In this document: piece by piece, positions 1 to 26,203 of the stretch
How the letters are laid out: each line of letters begins with the position of its first letter
Numbering within the stretch: the stretch's first letter is position 1
NCBI RefSeq assembly: GCF_013116825.1
Contig: NZ_JABFNS010000004.1
Location: 62,001-126,000 of the forward strand
Origin: Myxococcus xanthus
Lineage (GTDB): Bacteria; Myxococcota; Myxococcia; Myxococcales; Myxococcaceae
DNA: 64,000 nt
Reading direction: 5' to 3'
Translations under genes and position numbers: made by a program
Notes under the pieces: generated by a model
Database searches by the model: none
Told to the model about the DNA's origin: nothing
The model's input: the letters and a program-made list of their open reading frames with translations, nothing else

Positions 1-16378
<16,378 letters not shown>

Positions 16379-16382
<4 letters not shown>

Positions 16383-19300
16383 GTGTACGGGAGCTGTTGG
16401 GCACCCTCGCGGCCAGGGGCGTTCGCCTGCGCGTCGACGGTGACAAGCTGGTGGTGGAGGCGGGCAAGGCCGTCCTCACGCCGGAGGTGCGGACCGAGCT
16501 GGCGGCGAACAAGGCCGACATCCTCGCGTTCCTGCGCAAGCACACCGCGCACGACGAGGTGGGCAGCGGCCCTGAGCGGCCCGTCACGAGGCCCCAGGTC
16601 ATCCCGCTGTCCAGCGGGCAGGAGCGGCTGTGGTTCCTGGATCGGCTGTCACCGGGCACCGCGCAGTACAACGTCCACCTGGGGCTGCGGGTACACGGCG
16701 CGCTGGACACCGTGGCGCTGCGCCGGAGCCTGGATGAGCTGGTCCGCCGGCACGAGGTCCTTCGGACGTCCTTCCCGGAGGTGGACGGAAGTCCAAGGCA
16801 GGTCATCGCGTCACCTGACGTGGGCGCGGCGCTGAGCGTCGTGGAGGCGCGGGGGCTGTCGGAGGCGCAACGCGACGAGGAGGTCCAACGGCGCTCGGAG
16901 GCCCTGGCCCAGCAGCCTTTCGACCTGGCCCAGGGTCCCCTGTTCCGCGTGACGCTGGTGTCCCTGGACGCCGACGACTCCGCGCTCTTCGTGACGAAGC
17001 ACCACATCATCACGGATGGCTGGTCGCTCGGCGTCTTCGTCCGGGAGCTGTCGGCGCTCTACGCGTCGTTCGCACGGGGGCAGGCCGCGGCCTTGCCACC
17101 CGTGTCCATGCAGTTCGCCGAGTCGTCCCTGCGTGAGCAGGCATGGCTGGCGGGGGCCTCTGGCGCCCGGGAGCGGGCCTTCTGGAAGGAGAAGCTCCAG
17201 GGACTGCCGCCGCTTCAGCTCCCCGTGGACCGTGGTGTCTCCAGCGCCACCAGCCACCGAGGCGCGACCGTGCCCGTGGCCCTCTCGCCCGGGTTGAGCG
17301 AGGCGCTGCGCGAGCTCGGCCGACGTGAAGGGTGCAGCCTCTTCATGGTGCTCTACGCCGCGTTCGCCGCGCTCCTGCACCGCTACTCGGGGCAGCTCGA
17401 TTTCGGTGTGGGGACGGTGACCGCGAACCGGGGGAGCGTGCCGCCGGACCTCATCGGCTTCATCGCCAACACGCTCGTGCTCCGGAGTGACGTGTCCGGG
17501 GACCCGACCTTTTCGCAGTGGCTGGCCCGGGCGCGCAAGACGGTGCTCGACGCCCAGGACCATCAGGCGCTCCCCTTCAGCGAAGTGGTGAAGGCGGTCG
17601 GCGCCTCGCGTGAGGGCGGGCTCAACCCGCTGGTGCGTGCCTGCTTCACGCTGGAGAACATCCCCGCGCCCACGCTGGACCTGCCCGGGACGCGCTGGTC
17701 GTTCCTGGGCGGTGCACCCGACGGTAGCGTGGAAGGCGTCGCCAAGTTCGAGCTGTCCCTCATCCTGGCCTCCGGCGAACAGGGCCTGGCTGGCATGCTC
17801 GAATACTCGCGCGAGCTCTTCGATGCCTCGACGGCGGAGCGGATGGTGGGCCACCTCCAGGTGTTGTTGGAGGCCGTCGTCGCGAAACCAGAGACGCCCC
17901 TGTCAAAGCTGCCCGTGCTGTCGGCGGAAGAGCGGACGCGGCTGCTCACTGCCTGGAACGGCCCGGTGCTCGGCGTGCCGGCGCTGTGCATGCATGAGCT
18001 CATCCAGGCCCAGGTGGAGCGGACGCCGAACGCCGTGGCCGTGGTGAGCGGAACGCGGACGCTGACCTACGCTGAGCTCAACCGCCGGGCGAACCAACTG
18101 GCCCATCACCTGCGGCGGCTGGGCGTGCGGCCCGAGGCGCGCGTGGGGCTCTGCGTCGAGCGGACGGAGGAACTCGTCATCGGCCTGCTGGCCATCCTCA
18201 AGGCCGGCGGTGCCTACGTGCCACTGGACCCCGCCTATCCGAAGGAGCGGCTGGCGCTCATCCTCGAGGACGCGCAGGTGCCCGTGCTGCTCACGCAGCA
18301 GCGGCTGCTCCCGGAGCTTCCCACCACCGAGGCACGCGTGGTGTGCCTGGACGCGGATGCCGCCGCCCTCGGCGCCGAGCCGGAGGTGAACTCCGGGCGT
18401 GTCACGACGCCCGATTCGCTCGCGTATCTCATCTACACCTCGGGCTCCACCGGCAAGCCCAAGGGCGTGATGATTGACCACCGGAACGCCGTGGCCTTCT
18501 TGCAGTGGGCCCAGAGTGTCTTCTCGCCGGAGTCGCTGGCGGGGACGCTGGCGTCGACGTCCATCTGCTTCGACCTGTCCGTCTTCGAGATCTTCACGCC
18601 CCTTTGCTGCGGGGCGAAGGTCATCGTCGCGAAGAACGCGCTGGAGTTGCCCGAGCTGCCCGCGGCGAAGGAGGTGACGCTCATCAACACCGTGCCCTCG
18701 GCCATGGGCGCGCTGCTGCGAGGGGGCGGGGTGCCGACGTCGGTCACCACCGTCAATCTGGCGGGCGAGGCGCTGGCGGGAGCACTGGTCGACTCCATCT
18801 ACGCCCTGGGCCACGTGAGCGATGTCTTCAACCTCTACGGCCCGAGCGAGACGACGACCTATTCCACGTTCACCCGTGTGAACCGGGGCGAGACGCCGAC
18901 CATCGGCCGGCCCGTTGGAAACACCCAGGTCTACGTGCTGGATGCGAACCGCGAGCCTATGCCCGTGGGGGTGCCGGGCGAGGTCTTCATCGGCGGGCAT
19001 GGTGTCGCCCGGGGCTACCTGGGCCGGACGGAGCTGACGGCGGAGCGGTTCGTCACGTCTCCCTTCGCCGGGGACGCGGGCGCGCACCTGTACCGGACAG
19101 GGGACCTGGCGCGGTGGCTGCCGGACGGGCAACTCGAATACCTGGGCCGGATGGACCACCAGGTGAAGCTCCGCGGCTTCCGCATCGAGCTGGGTGAGAT
19201 TGGCGCGGCGCTGCAGGAGCACCCAGGCATCCGCGACGCGGTCGTCGTCGTGCGAGAGGGCCCGGGCGCGGACAAGCAGTTGGTGGCGTATGTGGTGGGC

Positions 19301-20926
19301 CGCGACGGGAAGGCCCCTGAGCCGGGTGAGTTGCGCGATTACCTCAAGTCCCGGCTGCCCGAGTACATGGTGCCCTTCGTGTTCGTGAGCCTGGATGCCT
19401 TGCCGCTCACGCCGAACGGGAAGGTGGACCGCGCGGCGCTCCCCGCGCCGGAGCGTGTGGGCTCCGGGACGGCGAAGGCCCACGTCGCGCCGAGAACGCC
19501 AGGGGAAGCCACGCTGGCGGACATCTGGCGTCAGGTGCTCGGGGTGGAGCAGGTGGGCGTGCACGACCACTTCTTCGAGCTCGGAGGCCACTCGCTGCTG
19601 CTCTACCGGGTGCTCGTCCTCGCGCGGGCCGCGTCAGGCGCGGACATCCCGCTGAGGGCCCTGTTGCAGTCGCCGACGCTGGAAGAGATGGCGCGCGCCA
19701 TCGAGGCCGCGAAGGCGGGCTCGCTGCCGGTCCACGACGTGGTGGCGGAGTTGGAGGCGGACGCCGTGCTGGATGCGGGGCTGCTGCCGGGAACGGCGCT
19801 TCCGCCCACCTCCGGACCCGCGCGCGCCGTGCTGCTGACGGGCGCCACGGGCTTCCTCGGCGCCTTCCTGCTCGAGGAGCTCTGCCGGAAGACGCAGGCG
19901 CGCATCCACTGCCTGGTCCGCTCCAAGTCGGAGCAGGAGGGGATGCAGCGGATTCGCAAGAACCTGGAGAGCTACTCGCTGTGGCGCGACGACCTGGCGT
20001 CGCGAATCGTCCCTGTCCGAGGGGACATCGGCCAGCCCCTGCTGGGCCTGTCGGAAGCGGAGTTCCAGCGGCTGTCGGAGGAAGTGGACGCCGTCTACCA
20101 CAACGGTGCGCTCGTCAATTTCATCTATCCCTATGAGTCGATGCGCGCCGCGAACGTGCTCGGTACGCGGGAGATTCTCCGCCTTTGCATGCGCACGCGC
20201 ATCAAGCCGCTGCACTATGTCTCCACGGTGTCGGTGCTGCCCGTGGGGCGCCAGCTTCCCTTCCGCGAGGATGAGCCGTTGGAGCCGGCCTCCCGACTGG
20301 TGGGGGGCTACGCCCAGAGCAAGTGGGTGGCGGAGAAGCTGGTGCGTGAGGCCTCGCGGCGAGGGCTCCCGGTGACGATCCACCGGCCCGGACGGGTGAC
20401 GGGCCACAGCCGGACGGGCGCTTGGAACACGGACGACCTGGTGTGCCGGACGCTCAAGGGCTGCGTCCAACTGGGGAGCGCGCCCAGCGTGGACGCGCTG
20501 CTGGACGTGACGCCCGTGGACTACGTGAGCAGCGCCATCGTGGACCTGTCCCTGCGTCCCGAGTCCATTGGCCAGACGTTCCACCTGGTCAACCCGAAGT
20601 TCGTGCGAGCGGACGAGATGTGGATCCACATGCGAGCCTTTGGCTACGGGCTGCGTATCCTCCCCTATGACGAATGGCTCGCGGAGCTTGGCCTCGCGGC
20701 GCCGTCTGATAGTGAGCTGGGGGACCTGCTCATGTTCCTCCAGCAGGTGCCGCCCGAGGACCGGGGCGTGGGCGGGCCGCGAATGGTGGTCTGCGACAGC
20801 GGGCACACGCTGAAGGCACTGGGAGGCACGGGGACGATGTGTCCGTCCGTGGACGCCACGTTGATTACGACGTACCTCTCCTCCCTGGTGCAGCGAGGCT
20901 TCCTGGCCGCGCCCGCTGGGCGGTGA
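16379..20926 (+). CDS. mxaA: Terminal NRPS with reductive release: docking-C-A(Ala)-T-R
   Basis: 1515 residues. N-terminal ~60 residues look like a TubC-type docking domain. The C domain carries HHxxxDG (His ~208-209, Asp ~213). The A domain lies at ~540-950; aligning core motifs to the GrsA phenylalanine domain gives the pocket code DLFNNALTYK, the code I know for alanine. The T domain Ser is ~1072 (GGHSL). A C-terminal thioester reductase follows: Rossmann motif GATGFLG ~1155, catalytic Tyr ~1311 and Lys ~1315. It should add alanine to the polyketide and release it with NADPH as aldehyde or alcohol, as MxaA does for the 2-aminopropanol (alaninol) end of myxalamid. Last gene of the coupled set; a stem-loop follows the stop. 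The family and domain calls are firm; the symbol rests on architecture and predicted substrate, and a phenalamide or related pathway would carry an equivalent gene. Confidence 0.93.
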
Positions 20927-20932
20927 AGGCCC

Positions 20933-20959
20933 GGGCATCGACCCGCCAGGTCGGTGCCC
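20933..20959 (+). terminator. Stem-loop after the PKS-NRPS operon
   Basis: An 11-bp stem with one G-T style mismatch (GGGCATCGACC / GGTCGGTGCCC) and a 5-nt loop begins 7 nt after the NRPS stop codon. There is no T-run after it, so it is a possible rather than a classical intrinsic terminator. Its place at the end of the biosynthetic gene set supports a 3'-end role. Confidence 0.5.
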
Positions 20960-21084
20960 ACCGGCTTCAAAGACAGACGCAGGAGTGCTGCCCAATCCTC
21001 GTCGGGCGGAAACGGTAGACTGAGGCGCAATGCCGCTCCCGCATCCGTGCGGGGCGGTCCCCCTCATTTCACCGGAGCCACACC

Positions 21085-22284
21085 ATGCAATGGAGAGCTT
21101 TGCCCTGTGTCCTCGCCCTGTGCCTGGGGGCCTGCTCGGAGCCTGAGCCCGAGGCCCCTCGGCCCTTGAAAGTCGTCCTCTTCCCCTACATTCCAGATGC
21201 TGCGGGAGACGGCTTCGCCAGCCTCAAGCAGCGGCTGGAGGCGGATTTCGAGCAGGAGCATTCGGACATCGACCTGGACATCGTGTTCGACGCGAACCTG
21301 GACCTCTATGACCTGGATGAAGGAGGCACGCTGAACCAGCTCCTTGGCCCGGGAGCAGGGGCCGCGCAGGTGGTGGAGATCGACACGCTCATCATGGGTG
21401 ACCTCGTATCGAAGGGCTGGGTGCAGCCCGTCGCCCTGGCGGCGGGGGCCGCGCATCCGGCGGCGGAAGAAGCCGTCTCCATCGCGGGCCAGAGCTATGG
21501 GGTGCCGACCTACCTGTGCAGCTACGTCGTCTACTCGAACAGCCCCCACCTGTCGTCGGCCACGGATGGCGATTCCCTGGTCCAGATCCTCACGGATGTG
21601 GCGCCGGGGATGCGCCCGTTGGCGGCCAACTACAGCGGAAGCTGGACGCTGCCCTCGTCCTACTTGGACGCGTGGGCCGACACGAATCCCACGGGCGGGT
21701 TGTCCCAGGCGTTGTCGCTGCCGCTGGACGCGTCTGCGCTGGCTTCGTTCGAGGACGTGGTGAAGAGCTGTGAGCTGGAGGCAGGCGTCAACCCATGCCT
21801 CGACGGCACCTACGCGGATGGTTCCCTGGCGGAAGAGGCGTTCGCCTTGGGGCAGGCCAACGGCTTCATGGGCTACACGGAGCGCCTGTTCTTCGTCCGG
21901 AAGGCCAACCCGGGCATGGCGCTGCCAGAAGTCATCTCCGTTCCGCTGGGCACGGGCTCCGCGCCCGCGGTGTTCGTGGATGCGCTGGTGGTCAGCGCGC
22001 AGTGCACGGGGACGTGTGCCGAGGACGCCCGCGCCTTCACCGACTTCATGAAGGCCCCGGACGTGCGCAGCCTCATCGCCTTCAGCGGGGACGCGCCGCA
22101 GGGCACGACGCCGCGCTATCTGCTGCAGGCCACCCAGGCTTTCTATCAGCAGGAGCCCGCGCGTTCTGACCCGATGTACCAGAAGTATGTGCAGTTCCTG
22201 AGCGGGGCTCGGCCCTATCCCAATCAGGGCTTCCCGCAGAACCGGAAGACGCTCCAGTCGGCGCTGATGGACGCGCTGCAGTAG
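21085..22284 (+). CDS. Thiaminase I-like secreted lipoprotein
   Basis: 399 residues. The N terminus is a lipoprotein signal ending in a lipobox (LCLGAC, Cys17), so the product is probably lipid-anchored outside the inner membrane. The body has the periplasmic-binding-protein-like fold of thiaminase I, which cleaves thiamin by exchanging the thiazole for a nucleophile through a covalent cysteine intermediate. Supporting landmarks, compared with the Paenibacillus enzyme from memory: LKVVLFPYIPDAA near the start, the catalytic-Cys segment YGVPTYLCSYVVYS (Cys145), GFMGYTERL with the candidate catalytic Glu266, and a matching C-terminal region around RYLLQATQAFY. A start with a weak ribosome site is accepted because it gives an ideal signal peptide. 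The sulfatase gene follows on the same strand after 74 nt. A generic solute-binding lipoprotein is the alternative, but the Cys and Glu segments argue for the enzyme. Confidence 0.8.
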   Translation: MQWRALPCVLALCLGACSEPEPEAPRPLKVVLFPYIPDAAGDGFASLKQRLEADFEQEHSDIDLDIVFDANLDLYDLDEGGTLNQLLGPGAGAAQVVEIDTLIMGDLVSKGWVQPVALAAGAAHPAAEEAVSIAGQSYGVPTYLCSYVVYSNSPHLSSATDGDSLVQILTDVAPGMRPLAANYSGSWTLPSSYLDAWADTNPTGGLSQALSLPLDASALASFEDVVKSCELEAGVNPCLDGTYADGSLAEEAFALGQANGFMGYTERLFFVRKANPGMALPEVISVPLGTGSAPAVFVDALVVSAQCTGTCAEDARAFTDFMKAPDVRSLIAFSGDAPQGTTPRYLLQATQAFYQQEPARSDPMYQKYVQFLSGARPYPNQGFPQNRKTLQSALMDALQ

Positions 22285-22358
22285 AAAGACGTGCGGGTGT
22301 CGCCATGCGTCACGGCCTTCTGCGTTACAGTTTGCGTTCCCCATCAGGAGGTCGTGAC

Positions 22359-24050
22359 ATGACGGTTGCTGGCAAGCGCCCCAACTTCCTCATCATCACC
22401 ACGGACGAGGAGCGATTTCCGCCTCCGTACGAGAATGAAGAGGCCCGTCGGTTTCGTATCGAAAATGACCAGGTTGGCCAGGAGCTCCGAAAGCATGGCA
22501 TCGAGTTCCTCCGGCACCACACGGCCTCCACGGCCTGCGCGCCCAGCCGCACCACGCTCTACACGGGGCAATATCCGTCGCTTCATGGCGTGAGTCAGAC
22601 GCCCGGCATCGGGAAGTCGTCGTTCGATCCGGACATGTACTGGTTGGCGCCCAATACCGTTCCCACGTTGGGGGAGTATTTCCGGAAGGGCGGCTATCAG
22701 ACGCACTACCGGGGCAAGTGGCACATCTCCGACGAGGACATCCTGGTGCCGGGGACGCAGACGGCCCTCATGAGCAATGACGTGAGCGGCGACGCCTACC
22801 CCGAACGCATCGCCTTGTACGAGCAGGCCGGGCGTCTGGAGAAGTTCGGCTTCTCCGGTTGGATTGGCCCCGAGCCCCATGGCGCGTCACAAGCGAACGA
22901 CGCCACGGTCCGCGACCCAGGCTTCGCCGATCAGGTCTGCCGGTTGCTGAGCGATCTGGAGCATCAGGCCGCGAAGGGTGACGCGGCGCCGTGGCTCGTC
23001 GTGAGCTCCTTCGTCAATCCGCACGACATCGTCTTCTCGGGCCTGCCCTGGTTCACCGAGTTCAGCAACCTTCAGCAAGCGGGGAAGCTGCCGGACGTGG
23101 CGCCTTCGCCGACGGCGGGCGAGTCGCTCGAAAGCAAGCCGCGCTGTCAGAAGGACTACGTCTACACGTATCCGCGCATGTACCTGCCGCAGCGCGACAC
23201 CGCGTCGTACCGGCAGTTCTATTACTTCCTCATGGCGGAGGTGAGTAAACACATCCAGCGGGTCTACGAACATCTCAAGAAGACTTCCTTCTTCGAGAAC
23301 ACCATCGTCGTCCTCACGTCCGACCATGGTGAGATGCTCGGGGCTCACGGCGGCATGATGCAGAAGTGGTACAACGCCTATCAGGAGACGCTGCACGTGC
23401 CGTGCGTCATCTCCAATCCAGGGCTGTTTCCAGAGCCCCGGAAGACGGAGGTGGTGACGTCGCATGTGGACCTGGTGCCGACGCTGTTGGGGCTCGCCGG
23501 AATCGACGCGGATGCGGCCCGGCGAGAGCTGGCGCGGGACCACTCGGAGGCGCGGCAGCTGGTGGGCAGGGACCTCTCCGGTCTGGTGCTGGGCCGGGAG
23601 GCCGAGCGGCATGAGCCCATCTATTTCATGACCGACGACAACGTCGAGTCAGGGCTCCAGATGACCAACAACCTCACCGGCCAGGCGTTCGCGGGCGTCA
23701 TCCAGCCCAAGCACATCGAGACGGTGGTCACTCGCCTCCCTGAACTCACGGGAGACACGCTCTGGAAGTACAGCTGCTATTCGGACAACCCGCGCTTCTT
23801 CGCGGGCGCGGCGGGGAACACGGACGAGGTCGCCACGGCGCGGTTCATTCCTCGTGAGTACGAATGCTACGACCTCACGGAGGACCCGCTGGAGACCCGG
23901 AACCGGTGCAGCGCGGTGGCGGCGCAGCCTCTGCCGCAAGACATCCGTGACGCGCTCGACAAGGTCCTGAAGGAGCAGCGGGAGAAGAAGCGGCTGCTGC
24001 CCCAGAGCCTGAATCGGAACGCGGCGCCGAAGGGGCCGCTGCGGGACTGA
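22359..24050 (+). CDS. Formylglycine-type sulfatase
   Basis: 563 residues from the ATG at 22359, chosen over an in-frame start at 22305 because AGGAGG sits 7 nt upstream and the sulfatase fold begins directly after it (RPNFLIITTDEE). The alkaline-phosphatase/sulfatase superfamily signature is present: metal-binding Asp near the N terminus, C-A-P-S-R at residues 60-64 whose Cys would be converted to formylglycine, RGKWHIS, and SDHGEMLGAHG with metal-binding Asp-His. It should hydrolyse sulfate (possibly phosphonate) esters; the substrate cannot be read from sequence. No signal peptide is seen, so it looks cytoplasmic. It lies 74 nt after the thiaminase-like gene and is probably co-transcribed with it. 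Confidence 0.9.
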   Translation: MTVAGKRPNFLIITTDEERFPPPYENEEARRFRIENDQVGQELRKHGIEFLRHHTASTACAPSRTTLYTGQYPSLHGVSQTPGIGKSSFDPDMYWLAPNTVPTLGEYFRKGGYQTHYRGKWHISDEDILVPGTQTALMSNDVSGDAYPERIALYEQAGRLEKFGFSGWIGPEPHGASQANDATVRDPGFADQVCRLLSDLEHQAAKGDAAPWLVVSSFVNPHDIVFSGLPWFTEFSNLQQAGKLPDVAPSPTAGESLESKPRCQKDYVYTYPRMYLPQRDTASYRQFYYFLMAEVSKHIQRVYEHLKKTSFFENTIVVLTSDHGEMLGAHGGMMQKWYNAYQETLHVPCVISNPGLFPEPRKTEVVTSHVDLVPTLLGLAGIDADAARRELARDHSEARQLVGRDLSGLVLGREAERHEPIYFMTDDNVESGLQMTNNLTGQAFAGVIQPKHIETVVTRLPELTGDTLWKYSCYSDNPRFFAGAAGNTDEVATARFIPREYECYDLTEDPLETRNRCSAVAAQPLPQDIRDALDKVLKEQREKKRLLPQSLNRNAAPKGPLRD

Positions 24051-24075
24051 GGTCACGTCGTTCGACGGCGCGGAG

Positions 24076-24130
24076 CCCTTCGCACATGGCGCAGGCCGGC
24101 GTGACGCCGGACCTGCGCCACGTCGAAGGG
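24076..24130 (+). promoter_or_regulatory. Nested stem-loop overlapping the ribosome site of the next gene
   Basis: The core hairpin 24088-24119 pairs GGCGCAGG with CCTGCGCC and CCGGCG with CGCCGG, with one bulged A and a TGA loop. An outer stem pairs CCCTTCG (24076-24082) with CGAAGGG (24124-24130). The outer 3' arm is part of the purine-rich ribosome-binding stretch (AAGGGGG) just before the ATG at 24136. The structure could terminate sulfatase transcription, or hide the ribosome site of the acyltransferase gene; both are inference from base pairing. Confidence 0.5.
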
Positions 24131-24135
24131 GGCCC

Positions 24136-24660
24136 ATGCCGTCCATGACCTGCCGTGTTGTCACGAATCAGCAAGAGCTGGATGACGCGCTTCGCGTCCG
24201 TTGGGTTGTTTTTGGAGGCGAGCTGCGGTTGATGGCCGGACGGGAGCTCCCGACACAGCGTGAGGTGAATGGCTTCGACAAATTGTCGAGCACCGTCCAC
24301 CTGGTCGTCTACGTGGAGCACGAGCCCTTGGCGACCGTGCGGATACTGCTGCCGAATCCCGAGGTGGCATCCGCGACCGGCGGCGTGCTGGGCCTCAAGA
24401 TGAAGCATCGATCGGACCTGACGGGTCTGGTTGAACCGGGACAGGTTGTGGCGGAAGCAGCGCGCTTCTGCGTGCACCGGCAGTGGCGGCACTCCGATGC
24501 GGTGGTGCTGCTGCAGGCGGCCTTCTACGCGGAGAGCTGGTGGCGCGGCGTCACACACCGGCTTGCCGCGGCGCATCTGGAGACGGACTCGGAGGTGGAT
24601 GCGCGGCTCATCCAGCAGGCCATTGCCCACCACAGCTGGCTGAGCTCCACTGAAGGGTGA
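24136..24660 (+). CDS. LuxI-fold / GNAT N-acyltransferase (putative signal or N-acyl amino acid synthase)
   Basis: 174 residues. The pattern matches the autoinducer-synthase branch of the GNAT fold: an RVRWVVF segment after the first helix, an acidic NGFD motif, the strand ending ATVRILLP (the RLLPT position of LuxI), and AEAARFCV, equivalent to the ELSRFAV segment with its Glu and Arg. Members transfer an acyl group from acyl-CoA or acyl-ACP to an amino acid or S-adenosylmethionine; FeeM-type N-acyl amino acid synthases and exosortase-associated acyltransferases share the fold. The short length and loosely conserved N terminus leave the substrate open. A LuxR-type regulator lies 365 nt away on the opposite strand. 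Its ribosome site is inside a hairpin. The start ATG follows AAGGGGG by 3 nt; an in-frame ATG three codons later (24145) would have wider spacing. Confidence 0.65.
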   Translation: MPSMTCRVVTNQQELDDALRVRWVVFGGELRLMAGRELPTQREVNGFDKLSSTVHLVVYVEHEPLATVRILLPNPEVASATGGVLGLKMKHRSDLTGLVEPGQVVAEAARFCVHRQWRHSDAVVLLQAAFYAESWWRGVTHRLAAAHLETDSEVDARLIQQAIAHHSWLSSTEG

Positions 24661-24692
24661 GGACTTCCGAAGGCTCCGTGACACCTGCCGTG

Positions 24693-24746
24693 TCGAGCAC
24701 GCCCTTCTACACGTCCGAGGAGCGGGCACGCGCCCTGGAAGGGTAG
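24693..24746 (+). pseudogene. Possible 3' fragment of an AhpD/carboxymuconolactone decarboxylase-like gene
   Basis: Seventeen codons ending in TAG read S-S-T-P-F-Y-T-S-E-E-R-A-R-A-L-E-G. The TPFYTxxERAxAL pattern resembles the segment before the active site in AhpD-family proteins. No catalytic CxxC part remains. The match is short, so it could be chance. Confidence 0.3.
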
Positions 24747-24755
24747 TGGGACACG

Positions 24756-24965
24756 GTGCGGTTGCCTCGGTCGCCCGCGCTCGTTGCTTGGCGAATGGGC
24801 GGGCGGTTCATCTCCGAGCTGCTCTATGACATGGGCTTTTGTCGCTTCACGTCGCCCCTCATCGCCGCTTTGGATGAGATTCCCTCCAGTACGCTGGAGC
24901 GGTTCGCCGCGCAGATACCCGAGGAGAGCACGTACCTCTCGAGAGGTAGAGACATCTCCCCTTGA
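24756..24965 (+). pseudogene. Fragment of unknown gene, copy 1 of a diverged pair
   Basis: An open stretch of 69 codons. Its codons 14-46 (24795-24893) align without gaps to 26376-26474, with 20 of 33 residues identical (shared pattern RFIS-L-Y, then TS-LIA-LDE-P-ST). I do not recognise the family. No convincing ribosome site is seen, and the surroundings hold other decayed gene ends, so I treat it as a remnant. A small real gene cannot be excluded, because the protein level is conserved between copies. Confidence 0.4.
24933..24948. promoter_or_regulatory. 16-bp perfect palindrome (box 1)
   Basis: TACCTCTCGAGAGGTA is self-complementary over all 16 bases. Related boxes lie at 26204-26219 and 26566-26581, all fitting TACC-N8-GGTA. 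Symmetry and size fit a homodimeric regulator's operator; the neighbouring LuxR-type protein is an obvious candidate but nothing proves the link. This one lies between the convergent acyltransferase and LuxR-type genes. Confidence 0.45.
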
Positions 24966-24970
24966 CCGGA

Positions 24971-25011
24971 CCATCCTTCCTCATCAGCGGGTACTTCAGA
25001 AGGGAGGATGG
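24971..25011 (-). terminator. Stem-loop downstream of the LuxR-type gene
   Basis: CCATCCTTCC (24971-24980) pairs with GGGAGGATGG (25002-25011) with one mismatch across a 21-nt loop. It begins 15 nt past the stop of the LuxR-type gene on the minus strand. Likely a 3'-end structure; no T-run. Confidence 0.4.
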
Positions 25012-25025
25012 CCATGCCGTGTGCT

Positions 25026-26123
25026 TCAAATAGGTCGCAGGAGCCGCGCGGCTTGGTACAGGAAGTCGACCCGGTTGTCGCAGTTCAGAGCCTTGTAGAT
25101 GTTGCGCACGTGAGTTTTCGCCGTGTGAAGAGTGATGTTGAACTCCTTGGCAATCAACTCTGGGCTCCAGTTCCTGAGGAGCCCCCACGCGATTTGCATC
25201 TCCCTCGCACTCAAATACTGAGCAAGCTCTTCTGGAAGCGGAATGGACTTGGGAACTTCGTGAAGAAGCATCGCCCACTGCCTCGGCCCATCCGATTCGG
25301 GAAGCTCGATGAAGATCACCACCAGATTCTCATCGTCGCGCGGGAAGATCAGTCGGTGCTCCCGCGGCCTCATGAGGATGTCTACCTGGGACAACGTCTT
25401 GATGTGCTCAAGCAGCGGCTTGGGAAGTCCCGCCCGAGTCCGTTCGTCTTTGGAGAACCACTTCTCCAGCAACGCAGTCGCGCGCTCGGAGCGACGCGTC
25501 TCGAACGCGGGGGGCGCTACGACGAGGAACTGGAAGCCCTGACGTCGACTCATGGCGTCCAGGAGGCGATCGCCCGTCAGCGGGCTGTCCATGTGACGGC
25601 TTTTGTAGATCGCGGCCACAAAGCTGGGGGAGAGGAGCTGCAATGCCGCTTGGGCCTTCCGAGAGAAGGGGCGTCGCCGGTCCCGGTACATGGTGAAGCC
25701 GCAGTACATGCCATGCTGGACCGTCATGAGCGTGGCCAAGACCTGCTCCAGTTTCAGACCCAGCTCACAGCTGCGCAGGTAGAGCGGGCTCTTCTCCAGT
25801 TCCTTTCGAGGCAGCATCTCCGAGTCCCGGAGCACCGTGTCGCGTTGGCGTACGACGGATTTGAGCACGAAGTCATCGGGTTGCAGCTCGGCATACCGGG
25901 CCAGCAGCGCGTTGGGTGCGCCTGCCTCCTCGACCCACTCGTATGTCGATGGTCGCCCTCTGCTGACGATGCACAGACCCGTGTAATCGGCGGGGACGAG
26001 CTTGGTCAGCAGCCTTCTCGCTTGTCCCAGCATGTCTGGCAGGTGCAGCGAACCATTGAGTGCGACGGCGACATCGCGCATGAGCATGCGCTCACGCGAG
26101 CTAAAGTGAATTGACGCGACCAT
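25026..26123 (-). CDS. LuxR-family transcriptional regulator
   Basis: 365 residues. The C terminus (~300-360) is a LuxR/FixJ-type helix-turn-helix: LSAREMQIAWGLLRNWSPEL, then IAKEFNITLHTAKTHVRNIY, the usual recognition-helix pattern. The N-terminal ~200 residues resemble a GAF-like sensory domain without a recognisable ligand motif; there is no phospho-acceptor receiver domain. It probably binds DNA in response to a small molecule. The ATG at 26123 follows a GGGGGA stretch. A 16-bp inverted repeat lies about 80 bp upstream of the start and a perfect palindrome lies beyond its 3' end. It faces the LuxI-fold acyltransferase gene, so signal sensing is a reasonable but unproven role. Confidence 0.88.
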   Translation of the reverse strand: MVASIHFSSRERMLMRDVAVALNGSLHLPDMLGQARRLLTKLVPADYTGLCIVSRGRPSTYEWVEEAGAPNALLARYAELQPDDFVLKSVVRQRDTVLRDSEMLPRKELEKSPLYLRSCELGLKLEQVLATLMTVQHGMYCGFTMYRDRRRPFSRKAQAALQLLSPSFVAAIYKSRHMDSPLTGDRLLDAMSRRQGFQFLVVAPPAFETRRSERATALLEKWFSKDERTRAGLPKPLLEHIKTLSQVDILMRPREHRLIFPRDDENLVVIFIELPESDGPRQWAMLLHEVPKSIPLPEELAQYLSAREMQIAWGLLRNWSPELIAKEFNITLHTAKTHVRNIYKALNCDNRVDFLYQAARLLRPI

Positions 26124-26203
26124 TCATCCCCCGGCCAGTAGATGCTCCGATGGACAGCATAGACGTTCAGGTCCTGAATAGGCCCCTGGTCACTGTCTGT
26201 CAG

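Noticed and set aside
22305-22358. Upstream start for the sulfatase
   Set aside because: The ATG at 22359 has AGGAGG at 7 nt and begins directly at the fold; the extra 18 residues match nothing.
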